Shown in pieces: positions 31,588-42,364 of a stretch of 64,000 bases of DNA. The stretch is taken from the NCBI GenBank assembly GCA_014529385.2, contig CM043947.1, positions 116,019,587 through 116,083,586 on the forward strand, written 5' to 3'. The position numbers and the translations under genes are program-made. Within the stretch, counting starts at the first letter, position 1; each line of letters begins with the position of its first letter. A model generated the notes under the pieces. The model had not been told where the DNA came from and did not search any database. It worked only from the letters and a program-made list of their open reading frames with translations. Source of the stretch: Adiantum capillus-veneris (taxonomy: Eukaryota > Streptophyta > Polypodiopsida > Polypodiales > Pteridaceae).

Positions 31588-33720
31588 GGGCATATAACTA
31601 GCCGTAGGTCAAACGGAGAGAAGAAACGCCCAAAATACAAGCCTTTTTTGAAGTTCGGTTGGGTTTTTCTACGGAAAAACACAAACGGACTTCATAAACG
31701 GCTTCTACGTCGTAGGTCAAATCCGATTGCGTTTTTCTATGGAAAAACGCAAACGGACTTTGCAAATGGCTTCTATGCCTACCGGAACCATCCGTAGTCC
31801 ATTAGGTAGTCTTAAGGCAATTTGTAGAGCGTGTATGGCAAGCCGTAGGTCAAACGGATAGAAGAAACGTCAAATACACAAGCCGTAGGTCAAATCGGGT
31901 TGCGTTTTTCTACGGAAAAACGCAAACGATCTTCGGAATCTGATTCTATGCCTATCGAAACCATCCGTAGTCCATTAGGTAGTCTTTGAGCAATGTCAAG
32001 AGCGCGTATGGCAAGCCGTAGGTGAAACGGATAGAAAAAATGCCAAATACACAAGCCGTAGGTCAAATCCGATTGCGTTTTTCTATGGAAAAACGTAGAC
32101 GGACTTCGGAAACTGATTCTATGCCTACCGAAACCATCCGTAGTACATTAAGTAGTCTTAAAGCAATGTCAAGAGATCGTATGGCAAGCTGTAGGTCAAA
32201 CGGATAGAAGAAACGCAAAATATACAAGCTGTAGGTCAAATCCTGTTGCGTTTTTCTACGAAAAAGCACAAATGGACTTCCAAAATGGCTTCTATGCCTA
32301 CTTAAACCATCTGTAAACGATTAGGTAATCTTTAGGCAATGTCAAGAGCGCGTATAGCAAGCTGTAGGTCAAACGGATAGAAGAAACGCCAAATACACAA
32401 GCCGTAGGTCAAATCCGGTTGCGTTTTTCTACGAAAAAACGCGAACGGACTTCAAAAATGGCTTCTATGCCTACAGAAACCATCCATAGACGATTACGTA
32501 GTCTTTAGGAAATGTCAAGAGTGCATATGGCAAGCCGTAGGTCAAACGGACAGAAGAAACGTCAAATACACAAGTCGTAGGTCAAATCTAGTTGCGTTTT
32601 TCTACGGAAAAACGCAGACGGTCTTTGAAAACTGATTCTATGCCTATCGAAACCATCCGTAGTCCATTAGGTAGTCTTTAGGCAATGTCAAGAGTGCGTA
32701 TGGCAAGCCGTAGGTCAAACGGATAGAAGAAAGGCCAAATACATAAGTCGTAGGTCAAATCCCATTGCGCTTTCTACGGAAAAACGCAGACAGACTTCGA
32801 AAATTGATTCTACGTCTATCGAAACCATCCGTAGTCCATTAGGTGGTCTTAAAACAATTTCAAGAGCATGTATGGCAAGCCGTAGGTCAAACGGATAAAA
32901 GAAACGCCAAATACAGAAGCCATAGGTCAAATTCGGTTGCGTTTTTCTACGAAAAAACGCAAACGGACTTCGGAAATGGCTTTTATGCCTACTGAAACCA
33001 TCCATAGTCCATTAGGTAGTCTTAAAGCAATGGCAAGAGCGCGTATGGCAAGCCGTAGATCAAACGGACAGAAGAAACGTCAAATACACAAGCCGTAGGT
33101 CAAATTCGGTTGCGTTTTTCTACGGAAAAACGCAAACGATCTTCGAAAAACTGATTCTATGTCTATCAAAACCATCCGTAGTCCATTAGATAGTCTTTAG
33201 TTAATGTCAAGAGCGCATATGGCAAGCCGTAGGTAACATCCGATTGCGTTTTTCTACGAAAAAACGCAGACGGACTTCAAAAACTGATTCTACGCCTACT
33301 GAAACCATCCGTAGTCCATTAGGTAGTCTTAAAGCAATTTAAGAGCGCGTATGGCAAGCCGTAGGTCAAATGGATAGAAGAAACGACAAATACAGAAGCC
33401 GTAGATCAAATCCGGTTGCGTTTTTTTACGAAAAAACGCAAACGGACTTCGAAAATGTCTTCTATGCCTACTGAAATCATCCGTAGACGATTAGGTAGTC
33501 TTTAGGCAATGTCAAGAGTGTGTATGGCAAGCCGTAGGTCAAACGGATAGAAGAAACACCAAATAAACAAGCCGTAGGTCAAATCCGGTTGCATTTTTCT
33601 ATAGAAAAATGCAAACGGACTTCGGAAATGGCTTCTATGCCTACCGAAACCATGCGTAGTCCATTAGGTAGTCATTAAGCAATGTTAAGAGCACATATGG
33701 CAAGCCGTAGGTCAAAAGAA
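31588..33720. repeat. Tandem satellite, 173-bp monomer, about 12 units
   Basis: The phrase GTATGGCAAGCCGTAGGTCAA recurs at 31833, 32006, 32179, 32352, 32524, 32698, 32870, 33042, 33216, 33349, 33522 and 33694 (the third to fifth and some others with substitutions). The steps are 172-174 bp except one of 133. Each unit has AGCCGTAGGTCAAA twice and an inverted pair GCGTTTTTC / GAAAAACGC separated by about four bases. It lies just upstream of the CACTA transposase. Confidence 0.95.
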
Positions 33721-33964
33721 TAGAAGAAAACGGATAGCCGTTGGATGTTGAAGAAACTATGGAACTAAAAGAGGCAAAGGGATTTTACCCGCTACATGCA
33801 TTGCCATGTACACCTGGGAGTGTACGTATGTGTCTACCCATATAGGATCTGACCAATAAAGAAGAGATTTTGACTCGGTGCTCCTGATCTCCGTACACCT
33901 CTGGACCGAGTTTTGTGGAGATTGGGAAGACTAGAGAATGCGAGGTAGTTTACATTGTGAGGAG

Positions 33965-33972
33965 TATATATA
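33965..33972 (+). promoter_or_regulatory. Possible TATA box of the transposase gene
   Basis: TATATATA, 28 bp before the ATG at 34000. This would leave an extremely short 5' UTR, so the assignment is weak. Confidence 0.25.
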
Positions 33973-34511
33973 TCAAAACAACATTCATAATCATTGTAGA
34001 TGGCAACGTCATCAACTAACATGGAGGAAAATATTGCATGCTCGTGCACGCTTTGCAAGTATCAAATCGTGCGCAAGCATAGGTTATGTAATGAGCATGT
34101 GTACAAGTACGGAGAGTTTGCTAAAGAAACCGTACAGAGTCTACGATACGACTCCTATGGAACGGGCATTGATTTTCGCGACATAGCACCTACATCTGAG
34201 AGAGAGAGAAAAAGGATTATGCCTGAAGGTCTGACCAATATAGAGCTAAGGATGGAAGTAGAAAAGGACTTATAGACAAAAGACGACGGCATGGAGGAGA
34301 TGATGGATGCCTTCTTCCAAACAAGCGAGGAGAACGCTAACGAAGCAGCACCAGAAGCCGTGCGCCTATCTCCTGAAGACATGTTGAGGAAGTTGGCACG
34401 TCAACCAATTTATGAAGGTGCCAAAATATCGATGCTGCGTACTTGTCTGGCGTTTTTGAATCTTCAGTCAGTATACGGGTGGTCAGATGCAAGCGTCACT
34501 GCTTTTTTTAG

Positions 34512-34592
34512 GTAAGTAATTTACCAAAGAGATTTTTCGATTGCAACAGTGACGTGCTTGGAGAGCTTTTTAATTTAATGTGTCTTAAATAG
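34512..34592 (+). other. Intron 1 of the CACTA transposase
   Basis: Donor AG/GTAAGT, acceptor TAAATAG/G. The split AGG codon rejoins FF-R-LLREQLLP. Confidence 0.75.
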
Positions 34593-35332
34593 GTTGTTGC
34601 GGGAGCAACTTCTCCCGGTTGGCAAGGAAATGCTCCCCTCCAGGCCAGACGCAAAGCAACTATTGACCTCAGTTGGCTTGGACTACAACAAGATTCATGC
34701 ATGTCCAAATAATTGCTTTCTTTTTCATAATGAATTCGCAAATTGTTTGTCGTGTCCTAAGTGCGGAGCAATGCGCTACAAACAAGATGCAGTTGGCGAG
34801 ACAGTGCCAGCTAAAGTGTTGCGGCATTTCCCTATTATTCCTAGGATAAAAAGCATGTTTCGTTGTGGTTCCATTGCAAAGTTGATGCGGTGGCATTCTA
34901 CGAATAGATCCACTGATGCAACATTTAGGGTGTCTGCTGATTCAATGGCCTGGAGGCACATTGAAGATACCTGGACACATTTTAAGAGTGAACCACGCAA
35001 TTTGCGTTTGGGCATGGCAATGGATGGAGTCAATCCATTTGGCTTGAGAAGTTCATCATGGAGCACTTGGCTTGTGTGCCTCATCAATTACAACCTCCTG
35101 CTGTAGCTTGCCATCAAGAAGGGCCATTTGATATTAAGCTTGATTATACTTGGTAAGTTCAAGGCAAAAAACATGGATGTTTATCTAGCTCCACTAGTTG
35201 ACGAGCTCCAGGAGTTATGGCATGGGATCGACATAGCAGATGCGGTTGAACCAGTAGGACAACAACATGCAGGGATCCATGGACTTCTTATGTGGACTAT
35301 GCATGATTGGCCAAGATACGGAGAAGCTTCTG

Positions 35333-35411
35333 GTAATGGTTCTTGATTTATAAAATTCTCGCTATTCGCAAGCACTTTGCCTTTGCCTGATTCATGCTTT
35401 AATATATGCAG
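35333..35411 (+). other. Intron 2 of the CACTA transposase
   Basis: Donor CTG/GTAATG, acceptor ATGCAG/GG. It rejoins the GEAS-G-LTTSGYNACP frame. Confidence 0.7.
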
Positions 35412-35632
35412 GGCTAACAACTTCGGGATACAATGCATGTCCAATTTGCGGGCAGTCTTTGGATGTGTGCTATTCTGCCTCTCTTCGAAAGACAATTTAT
35501 CAAGGCCACCACCATTATCTTCCACATGGCCATCACTTGCGCGAAGGTCATCTTGGTCGGATGGAATGCCGTCCTATGCATGTACAAGAGTGGCGTCGTC
35601 GATGGGAGAAACATGAGGGGCAATGTAACATT

Positions 35633-37190
35633 TAATGGCCTAATAACTTATGTGTAGCGGAAATTAGCATGAACATAGTAGGCATTTCATTAGAATAGAT
35701 CCCTAATGAGAATTACAAGAGTGCTTGGGTGGAGAGAGCAACAAAAAGCATAACACCCAGTTAGATAACATAAACAATACTTTCAAAAGAGAGAGAAATT
35801 AAGCTATTGACAACAGTTGAGGATAGGATTTGCATGGAGCCAGTCCCCCCTCCAAAAGGCTTTGTATTATGGTTTCTCCCATCAAGAGAGACATTGTACA
35901 ATACAATTCTTTGTGTTCCTTCAATACTAGCTAGTGCAATGAAGATGGAAACTTCATGCAGTAAGCAAAACACTTAACAAACACAACTTGAATTATCCCC
36001 GTTCTCAGACCCAAGACCTCACACACCTTCGAAGATGGTGAGAGCTAGCAGGGTATGAGAGTAGATTGAGAGGAAGAAGGAGTATCTTACGAGAAAGATG
36101 TAAATCTCCTCACATAATCACTCATATTAGAATAGCTTAGCTTAGTAATTAGCTTGGTAGAGGAGATGAGCATGCATTGAAGCTTGGATCTTGGTTGGAG
36201 TTGCATCCACATGCCAAGAGAGTGTTGATGTAGGCTTCTATCTCACAAGCTTGGAGTAGGTGATGAGTTCTCCATTAAAGCTTGGGAAGAGATAGTCTTA
36301 TCTTTCTTCACACATGAGATTGTGTGAGTGTGTGTGTCATAATTCCTTGCAAAAATCAGCCCCCTCTCTCTCTTGGGCGAGCCCCCTTGCTATTTGCTCT
36401 TGCTACAGCCTCATTGGCTCTCCCCAAGTCCAAGCCAATCACCTTTAAGCAGCATAAGTGATAGCCTTTTGACATGTGTCCCCCTTTCCCCTTTTGTGAG
36501 AGCTTTAGGTAATTAAATAATTAAACTAAACTCTCATTGGACCCCTTTGCCTCCTGACCAATAGGAATCACGCAAGCCATTGGGCTCTTGAATGCTCATT
36601 GGACCCCTTGGGAGACTGCCCAATAGTCTTCTAGGAGACTTAATTCTCGTTGGTTTCTTTTATTAAATGTTTTTAAATTAATTAAACTAGATTTAGTCTA
36701 GTCTAAATCTTATTGGTCCACCTCCAAGGCCATCCAATAGGAATTGGGCACACCTTGTGGGCATCTGGCCTAGGGAGCTGACATGTGTCACTAATTCCCT
36801 TTGTGTAAAGGGAGCCTGTGTGTGTGTGTGTGTGGATTTCTCTCTCATCCCCTAGAAGAAGGGCTCGCCCCCTCCCATGTAGGGATGTGCAAAGACTTTT
36901 AGGGCACTGACAAAGCATCCAATTTTCCCTAGGGTTGACCTTTGGACACAACCTTTGAATTTTGGAACCTTAGCATTTTGGAAGTCTTAATGGGCTGAAC
37001 CTTAGGGTCTTTTAGCCCATTGTTTGCACATGGTTCTTTTGCAGATGGCCCCCCCTTTGGATCCCTATTTTCCCTCCTTTGGATCCCTACTGTGGTTGGT
37101 CTGCTAACTTAACCAATATTCTAGCTTTTTCTCCCCTGGCACTTCCCCACATTAAATGATCAGTTTAATATGAGAAAATCATTTAGGAGA
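35633..37190 (-). repeat. Solo LTR of family B inside the CACTA transposase
   Basis: The minus strand matches the B1 3' LTR (11701-13450). At the right end CATTAAATGAT..TTTAATATGAGAAAATCAT is shared; in the middle the CTCACAAGCTTGGAG and CCACATGCCAAGAGAG regions; on the left GGCCTA..ACTT. Boundaries are approximate because the transposase codons (CNI / DYYDR) and LTR ends overlap by chance similarity. No internal sequence is present, so it is a solo LTR. Confidence 0.8.
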
Positions 37191-37721
37191 ATTAGATATT
37201 GATTATTATGACAGGAAACATGTTCCAGGAATGAAACGTTTGTCCATTCTCTATTCGTTGCCATACTAGGGTGATCTACTAATTAACCATTTGCTGGATC
37301 CAATGCATATATTCAAGAATGTGGGAGAGCTCCTCTAGAAGACAATCATGGGAATGAAAAACAATCGAGCTTCACGAGAGGATTTGCAGTCAGTTGGAAA
37401 GATGCCAGAGTTGTGCCCTTTCACCAATGCAGCTGTCCAAACAAAAATTCCAAGAGCGCCATGGGTATTGCTAGAAAACGAAGAGCGACAAGTTAAAAGG
37501 GTGATTTCAGAGCTCATGACGCCAACAGGATATATGCGATGTCTCAAGACAGCATTCACCCGTGACGATCAACTGTTAGGATTGAAATCGTACGACTGGC
37601 ATAAGTTCTTGCAATTCATTCTTCCAATTGCGATCAAGGGGTGTTTAACGGATCCCTATGTTACCCTACGACATCATTCCATAATGGATGACTGGTCCAT
37701 TTGGCGCTTGAGAGGTTGAGG

Positions 37722-37918
37722 CTGCCGCAAGCACGTCTGCACATTAGTCCTATCAGTCCTCCATAGTAGAGTGACAAGCTCTACTTGGTGTTTGGGAGAC
37801 GTCGTCTCCGCAAACTTGATATAAGCATGCATAGTACTTCATTTTTGTGCACGAATAAAGAAAAAGAGAGTCTTATAAGACAAAAACTTTGTTCATTTTT
37901 AACATTTTGTACATTTGC
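37722..37918 (-). other. 3' non-coding part of B3
   Basis: Homologous to 10560-10710 of B1 (shared CTTATAAGACT, GACGATGTCTYCCAAACRCCAA, AGAGCTTGTC). Ends at the CACTA segment. Confidence 0.6.
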
Positions 37919-38170
37919 TTACTCTTGGGAAGCATTGTAAGCATTGACAAGGTTTAGGTTATCCTTTAATTGTATGCCTTGCATCCATCTAGCATCTTCA
38001 AAAGGATAATTCTTAAACTTAATAAGATATCGTCGGATAGTCTTACCGCCTCTTAGTACCTTGTCTTCATGTCGGAAAATGGACTCGGGCTGCAGCACCT
38101 CCTCTTGGTCCTCGATCTCCGGCGGGTCTTCAATAGTTGGTTCTTGAGGTGGCTCTCCTTTGTAAGGCTT
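37919..38170 (-). pseudogene. Chromodomain-like C-terminus of B3
   Basis: It follows the pol frame after one in-frame TAA (38171-38173), in the same frame: KPYKGEPPQEPTIEDPPEI, VLQPESIFRHEDKVLRGGKT, YLIKFKNYPFEDARWMQG, NAYNASQE, stop. The length (about 80 aa), aromatic and acidic pattern and position after integrase fit the chromovirus chromodomain. Confidence 0.7.
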
Positions 38171-41100
38171 TTATAGGCTCACATGGAAAGCATTGTGTAT
38201 GAGCCAATGATTGGGCAACTTGAGTTGATAGGCCATCTCATTGATTGGCCTAAGAATCTGAAAGGGACCATAATACCTTTTTGCTAGTTTAGCATAGTAC
38301 TTTTGGTGGCCCGTAGGATTCTTGCCCGTCGTGTGCCTTAATCGAGCCTTGGGAAACTTTAACAAGACCCAATCGTTTTCTTTAAAGGCTTGGGCTCTTC
38401 TGTGCTTGTCAGCAGCAGCCTTTTGCCTTTGCTGTGAGATAGAGATAGCATCCTTAATCTTTTGAAAAGATTCTTGTAGGTTTCGGCTATACTCATCTGC
38501 AGCGAAGATCTTCCCATGTACCTTAAGTAGCAAGGGACTTTTTGATCTTCCCTCAATTACCTCGAAAGATGCTTTTCCCGTGGAAGTATGCACAGTGTTA
38601 TTGTAATCATACACCACTAAGGGTAAGTACTTCTCCCATTGGGATCTTTGATCTACTTCCGTTACATAGGCTTTTAGTAGATCGATAATGGTTAGGTTAG
38701 CTATTTCACTTTGGCCATCCGTTTGTGGATGATAGGCCGAAGAGAAGTTTAGCCTTGTCCCTAAATTCTCAAAGAGACCCTTCCAGAAATTACAAGTCAT
38801 TCTAGGATCTCTATCCGACACTATGGACATTGGCAAGCCATGGTACTTGAAAATTTGTGAAATGAAGAGGGTTGCCATTTGATGGGCTTTGATAGTCTTT
38901 TTGACAGGTATAAAATGAGCTTGTTTACTAAACCTGTCTACTATCGTCCATATTCCCATATTCCCATGGATAGACTTAGGCAATCCAAAGATAAAATCCA
39001 TGGATATGCTCTCCCATGGTGAATTAGGGATTGGCAAGGGTTGAAGCAATCCAAGTTGCTTCCCTCTATCAAATTTTGTCTTTTGGCATACCACACATTT
39101 GGAAACATACTCTTGTATGTTCACTTTCATGGTAGGCCAATAGAAATATGTTTCAATTCCCTTTAAGGTAGATTGAATCCCTCTATGCCCCGCATAAGGT
39201 GGAGCATGAGATTCATACATTACTTTCTCACATAGTGAGTTAGTAACGCATAGTCTATTGCCATAGAGAAGATAACCATCTTGTAAAGTAAATGGTTCTT
39301 CTTTCTTCCCTAATGCAAGGGCTGAAATCACATCTCTAAAATCGGGATCAATAGCATACTCATCTATCATTGAAGATAGATCATTGTGAGTTGCTATGGA
39401 AACCGCATTCACTCTCGGGCGTCTTGAGAGTGCATCAGCTACTTGATTATGCTTGCCAGTAATGTGAGCAATATGAAAATGAAATTGCGAAAGGAAATTT
39501 GCCCACCTCATTTGTTTGTCGGAGAGCTTGATCTGCGTCATGAAGTACTTAAGACTTTGGTGATCCGTTCGTAGAATGAAAGGAGTCCCCAATAAATAGT
39601 GCTTCCATGAGTCTAAGGCATGTAGAACTGCAAGGAGTTCCTTTTCGTATATGCCTAGAGCTTGCTCAACAGGGTCGAGCCTTAGACTCTCATAGCCTAT
39701 GGAATGCCCTTCTTGGAGCAAAATAGCTCCAATGCAATCACCACAAGCATCACATTGGACCTCAAATGGTGTTGAGAGGTCCGGTAGTGTAAGCACAGGT
39801 TGAGAGATAAGCTTTTTGAAAGCATTGTTCTCCTTAGCAGACCATGTATACCTAACGCTTTTCTTTGTTAGGTCATGTAATGGTCCCGCAATTTGTGAGA
39901 ACTTTTCTATGAAGCGTCTATAGTATGCACACATACCTATAAAGCTTCTTAGTTCATGAAGATTCCTTGGTTTAGGCCATCCTTTTATTACCTCTAACTT
40001 GGATGGATCCATTTGGATGCCATCTTGAGAGATAATGTGACCTAAATACTGAATCTCTTGCAAGAAAAATTCACTTTTCTTTCGATTAACATAAAGTTTA
40101 TTCTCTCTTAAAACTTGAAATATTACCTGGAGATGTTGCTTGTGTTCCTCCAATGAATTAGAGTAGATGATAATATCATCAAAGAACACTCCAGTGAAGG
40201 TTCGATGAGGCCTGAACAGCTTCTCCATCAAGCGGTTGAATGTGGCTAGTGCATTGGTCAAGCCAAAAGTCATGACAATGTATTCATAAAGACCAAATGT
40301 AGTACGAAATGCGGTCTTTACAATGTCTTGATCAACTATCCTTATTTGATGATAGCCACTTTTTAGGTCAATCCTACTGAAGTAGGTTGATCCTTGTAGC
40401 TTATCAAATAGGTCTTCTACCCGTGGAACGGGAAACCTATTCTTGATAGTGATCCTATTTAGTTCTCTATAGTCGACACACATACGATATGTGCCGTCTT
40501 TCTTTTGCACTAATAGCACAGGTGAGCAAAATGGAGATGAGCTAGGCCTAACCATGCCCTTCTCAACTAACTCATGCACTTGCCGCATAATCTCCTCTTG
40601 TTGAGCTTGAGAAACTCTATAAGGAGGTTTATTAGGCAGTGAACTTCCTGGAAGAAGTTCAATTGCATGGTCATCATTACCTCGTTTAGGAGGTAGCTCA
40701 CAAGGGATGTCGTCAATAAAAACATCTTTAAACCCCTTGAGAAAATTGGATAACTCTAATTCCTTTTGATTGCTTTTATTTTTTTTTGCTAAAGCATTAG
40801 GTTCATTTTTAGAATCTTTAACAAAAATCATGTACACAGAAATAGAGCTCTTTATTGACTTGTTGAAAGCTGGTGTATGTACAATGGGGATGGTGTTACC
40901 CATTTCCTTAGCATCTATATACATGTATTTTTCCCTGAACTTAAAGGAGATTCTCCTTTTAGGAAATTTAACATCGGCAGCAAGGCGGTCAAACCATGGT
41001 GCCCCTAGGATTACATCCTCATGCTTGAGAGGAGAGAAAAAGAAGTCCTCTTTGTCCACATAGCCTTGGACATGAAGCCTCAATTTCCCAATTAAGGGTG

Positions 41101-41194
41101 TGACTGAAGCTTCTTGCCCCTTGAAGGCACTGTGTGCGGGTAGGACATCTCCCATCTCGTAGGATTGTATGCCTAGCTTGGTGACTAACTCCAT
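38171..41194 (-). CDS. pol: Pol polyprotein of B3: protease (part)-RT-RNase H-integrase
   Basis: 1007 aa open. The protease active site, FILFDPGSTHNFIS, lies just upstream in the same frame (41195-41250). RT about residues 190-430, with RIDLKSGYHQI (motif A) and FFDDIIIYS (motif C). RNase H 480-610, with CDACGDCIGA, YEKELLAVLHAL, RTDHQSLKYF and NQVADALSRR. Integrase 670-1000: HAPPYAGHRGI..CVVCQ zinc domain, then catalytic D in SMDFIFGLP, D in VSDRDPRMT, E in TDGQSEIANL, and C-terminal GPFQILRPINEMAYQL. All catalytic residues are present. The ATG used is internal; the natural start is upstream, and a frameshift separates it from gag. It copies RNA into DNA and inserts it. Confidence 0.85.
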   Translation of the reverse strand: MELVTKLGIQSYEMGDVLPAHSAFKGQEASVTPLIGKLRLHVQGYVDKEDFFFSPLKHEDVILGAPWFDRLAADVKFPKRRISFKFREKYMYIDAKEMGNTIPIVHTPAFNKSIKSSISVYMIFVKDSKNEPNALAKKNKSNQKELELSNFLKGFKDVFIDDIPCELPPKRGNDDHAIELLPGSSLPNKPPYRVSQAQQEEIMRQVHELVEKGMVRPSSSPFCSPVLLVQKKDGTYRMCVDYRELNRITIKNRFPVPRVEDLFDKLQGSTYFSRIDLKSGYHQIRIVDQDIVKTAFRTTFGLYEYIVMTFGLTNALATFNRLMEKLFRPHRTFTGVFFDDIIIYSNSLEEHKQHLQVIFQVLRENKLYVNRKKSEFFLQEIQYLGHIISQDGIQMDPSKLEVIKGWPKPRNLHELRSFIGMCAYYRRFIEKFSQIAGPLHDLTKKSVRYTWSAKENNAFKKLISQPVLTLPDLSTPFEVQCDACGDCIGAILLQEGHSIGYESLRLDPVEQALGIYEKELLAVLHALDSWKHYLLGTPFILRTDHQSLKYFMTQIKLSDKQMRWANFLSQFHFHIAHITGKHNQVADALSRRPRVNAVSIATHNDLSSMIDEYAIDPDFRDVISALALGKKEEPFTLQDGYLLYGNRLCVTNSLCEKVMYESHAPPYAGHRGIQSTLKGIETYFYWPTMKVNIQEYVSKCVVCQKTKFDRGKQLGLLQPLPIPNSPWESISMDFIFGLPKSIHGNMGIWTIVDRFSKQAHFIPVKKTIKAHQMATLFISQIFKYHGLPMSIVSDRDPRMTCNFWKGLFENLGTRLNFSSAYHPQTDGQSEIANLTIIDLLKAYVTEVDQRSQWEKYLPLVVYDYNNTVHTSTGKASFEVIEGRSKSPLLLKVHGKIFAADEYSRNLQESFQKIKDAISISQQRQKAAADKHRRAQAFKENDWVLLKFPKARLRHTTGKNPTGHQKYYAKLAKRYYGPFQILRPINEMAYQLKLPNHWLIHNAFHVSL

Positions 41195-41710
41195 AGATAT
41201 AAAATTGTGAGTAGAACCAGGGTCAAAGAGAATAAAAGCATCATGTTCTCTTACCTTTCCCCAAGCATGGCATAGAGGAGATCCTTTGTTGTGAGTTTGT
41301 GAGTCTCCTCCTCTTGGATTTCAACCAAGGAAGCTCTAGGAGGATCTTGGCGGTTGTTCTTTTGGGGACAAGCGCGGTACGCATGCCCTTGTTCGCCGCA
41401 CTTGAAACACAGGTTATCCTTACGATAACGCTCAAGCTCTTCAGGAGAGAGTTTATTCTTACCTTTGTAAACTCCCTTCTCTTTAGCTTTGTTGGAGTTT
41501 CCCTTAGGAGACTTTTGGACATTGTCCTTCCCCTTAGGCTCATTGGAACCCTTGTTTTCCGGGGGCTTATTATTTCTTTTTGCCCCCGTTTGGAAATTGA
41601 TTCGAGAGGCCACCATAGTGTGGTATATTACCGCCGATATGGTACATGGCCCTTGGGAGTTGACATACTCCGCCATTTCTTCGGTTAAGCCAACACAAAA
41701 TTGTTGCTGC
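41195..41710 (-). pseudogene. gag C-terminus and protease start of B3
   Basis: The gag frame (41251-41706) contains GLTEEMAEYVNSQGPCT, VASRINFQTGAKRNNKP and the CCHC knuckle CFKCGEQGHAYRAC, ending LLYAMLGER-stop at 41251. The pol frame overlaps in -1 (HAWGKVREHDAFILFDPGS), so gag and pol are out of frame. I found no canonical slippery heptamer; an indel is the simpler reading. At 41710 the frame continues seamlessly into family-A protease. Confidence 0.75.
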
Positions 41711-42349
41711 AAATGTATGCTCATACTTGATTCCGCACGAAGTGACTATTACTTTTTTTAAGAGTCCTAGAGGCTTCTCCATGAACCCATCTGCCAATTG
41801 CAGTTTCATTCTGGTAGCCCTCAAAGTTGGTTTTCCCCATTTTTTTGAGATTTCCTTGGTGGAGATTGCAACCCCCGCTCCACTGTCATGAATAGCCTTG
41901 GAGACTACTCCTTGGAATTCTACCGGTAGCGTGGTGTTTTCTTCTTCTCCCTCGCAATATTCTCCAACCTTATTCAATGGTACTGGCCTAGTGTTTAGTT
42001 GAGGCCTGCCCAACTCTCTGATCCCTTCTCGTAGCTTCAAGGTGGGGTCTTTCACTCCAAATTTTTATAGGCATTTTCCTACTGTGGTCCACATGTTTGG
42101 CCTTAGCCTTAGGAGTTCTGCTAACGTGATTGTGCATGCCACCGGAGTGGATAACAACTCAATCAATCCTTGCGAATCCATCACCTTGTTAGAAGAAAGT
42201 CTTTGAGATGGGATTGCTCTCACTTCCGACTTAGCTTCGTACTCTCCCAGGTAAGAGGGTAAAATTCTCAAAGAGTCTAGTTGGCTGTGCCCCGACCCCG
42301 AACTAATAGATCCTTGGTCTCCCCCTTGTGAATGTATCTCAAAATTCAT
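41711..42349 (-). pseudogene. Protease region of A3
   Basis: Linker 42065-42349 (SLRILPSYLGEYE, STPVACTITLAELLRLRPNM), homologous to the A1 linker (TIPSYLGDNEDE, STPIQCTLTLGELLKLGPNL). Protease 41711-42055: VPLNKVGEYCEGEEENTTLP, AIHDSGAGVAIS, KLQLADGFMEKPLG, SCGIKYEHTFA. The C-terminal LGR motif is lost at the B3 junction. One frame break near 42060. Confidence 0.8.
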
Positions 42350-42364
42350 CTGCGATCTTGCCTC

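Larger units (their letters stand above)
34000..37720 (+). pseudogene. TNP2-like CACTA transposase, split by a solo LTR
   Basis: Exon 1, 34000-34511 (Cys cluster CSCTLCKYQIVRKHRLC, in-frame TAG at 34273). Intron 34512-34592 (GTAAGT..AAATAG). Exon 2, 34593-35332: Transposase_21 region with CPNNCFLFHNE, CPKCGAMRY, LGMAMDGVNPFG, YLAPLVDELQELW, and a TAG at 35104 in place of the Trp of LPPW. Intron 35333-35411. Exon 3 from 35412 (SGYNACPICG, HHHYLPHGHHLR, QEWRRRWEKHEGQC) to the LTR. After the LTR, YYDRKHVPGMKRLS, with TAGs at 37267 and 37336 again replacing Trp. DUF4218-like KSYDWHKFLQFILPIAIKG ends at 37717. The splice junctions restore frame exactly. Confidence 0.85.
33721..37721 (+). mobile_element. 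CACTA (En/Spm-type) transposon, transposase part
   Basis: Contains a TNP2-type transposase with introns, followed by a DUF4218-like segment that stops where the 3' end of B3 begins (37722). A solo LTR of family B splits the gene. Terminal CACTA repeats were not found; the 173-bp array to the left might belong to its subterminal region, but that is not shown. Confidence 0.75.
37722..41710 (-). mobile_element. Chromoviral element B3 (gag C-terminus to chromodomain, truncated)
   Basis: Has the complete PR-RT-RH-INT frame and a chromodomain-like tail. It lacks a 3' LTR (cut at 37721 by CACTA sequence) and the 5' LTR and gag N-terminus (joined to family-A protease at 41710). It is the best-preserved family-B coding copy in the window. 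Confidence 0.85.

Noticed and set aside
31833-33720. 173-bp repeats as genes or tRNA clusters
   Set aside because: No open frame through the monomer and no cloverleaf or A/B boxes seen.
41250-41290. Programmed -1 frameshift site in B3
   Set aside because: No X XXY YYZ heptamer in the gag frame before the stop; kept only as a question.
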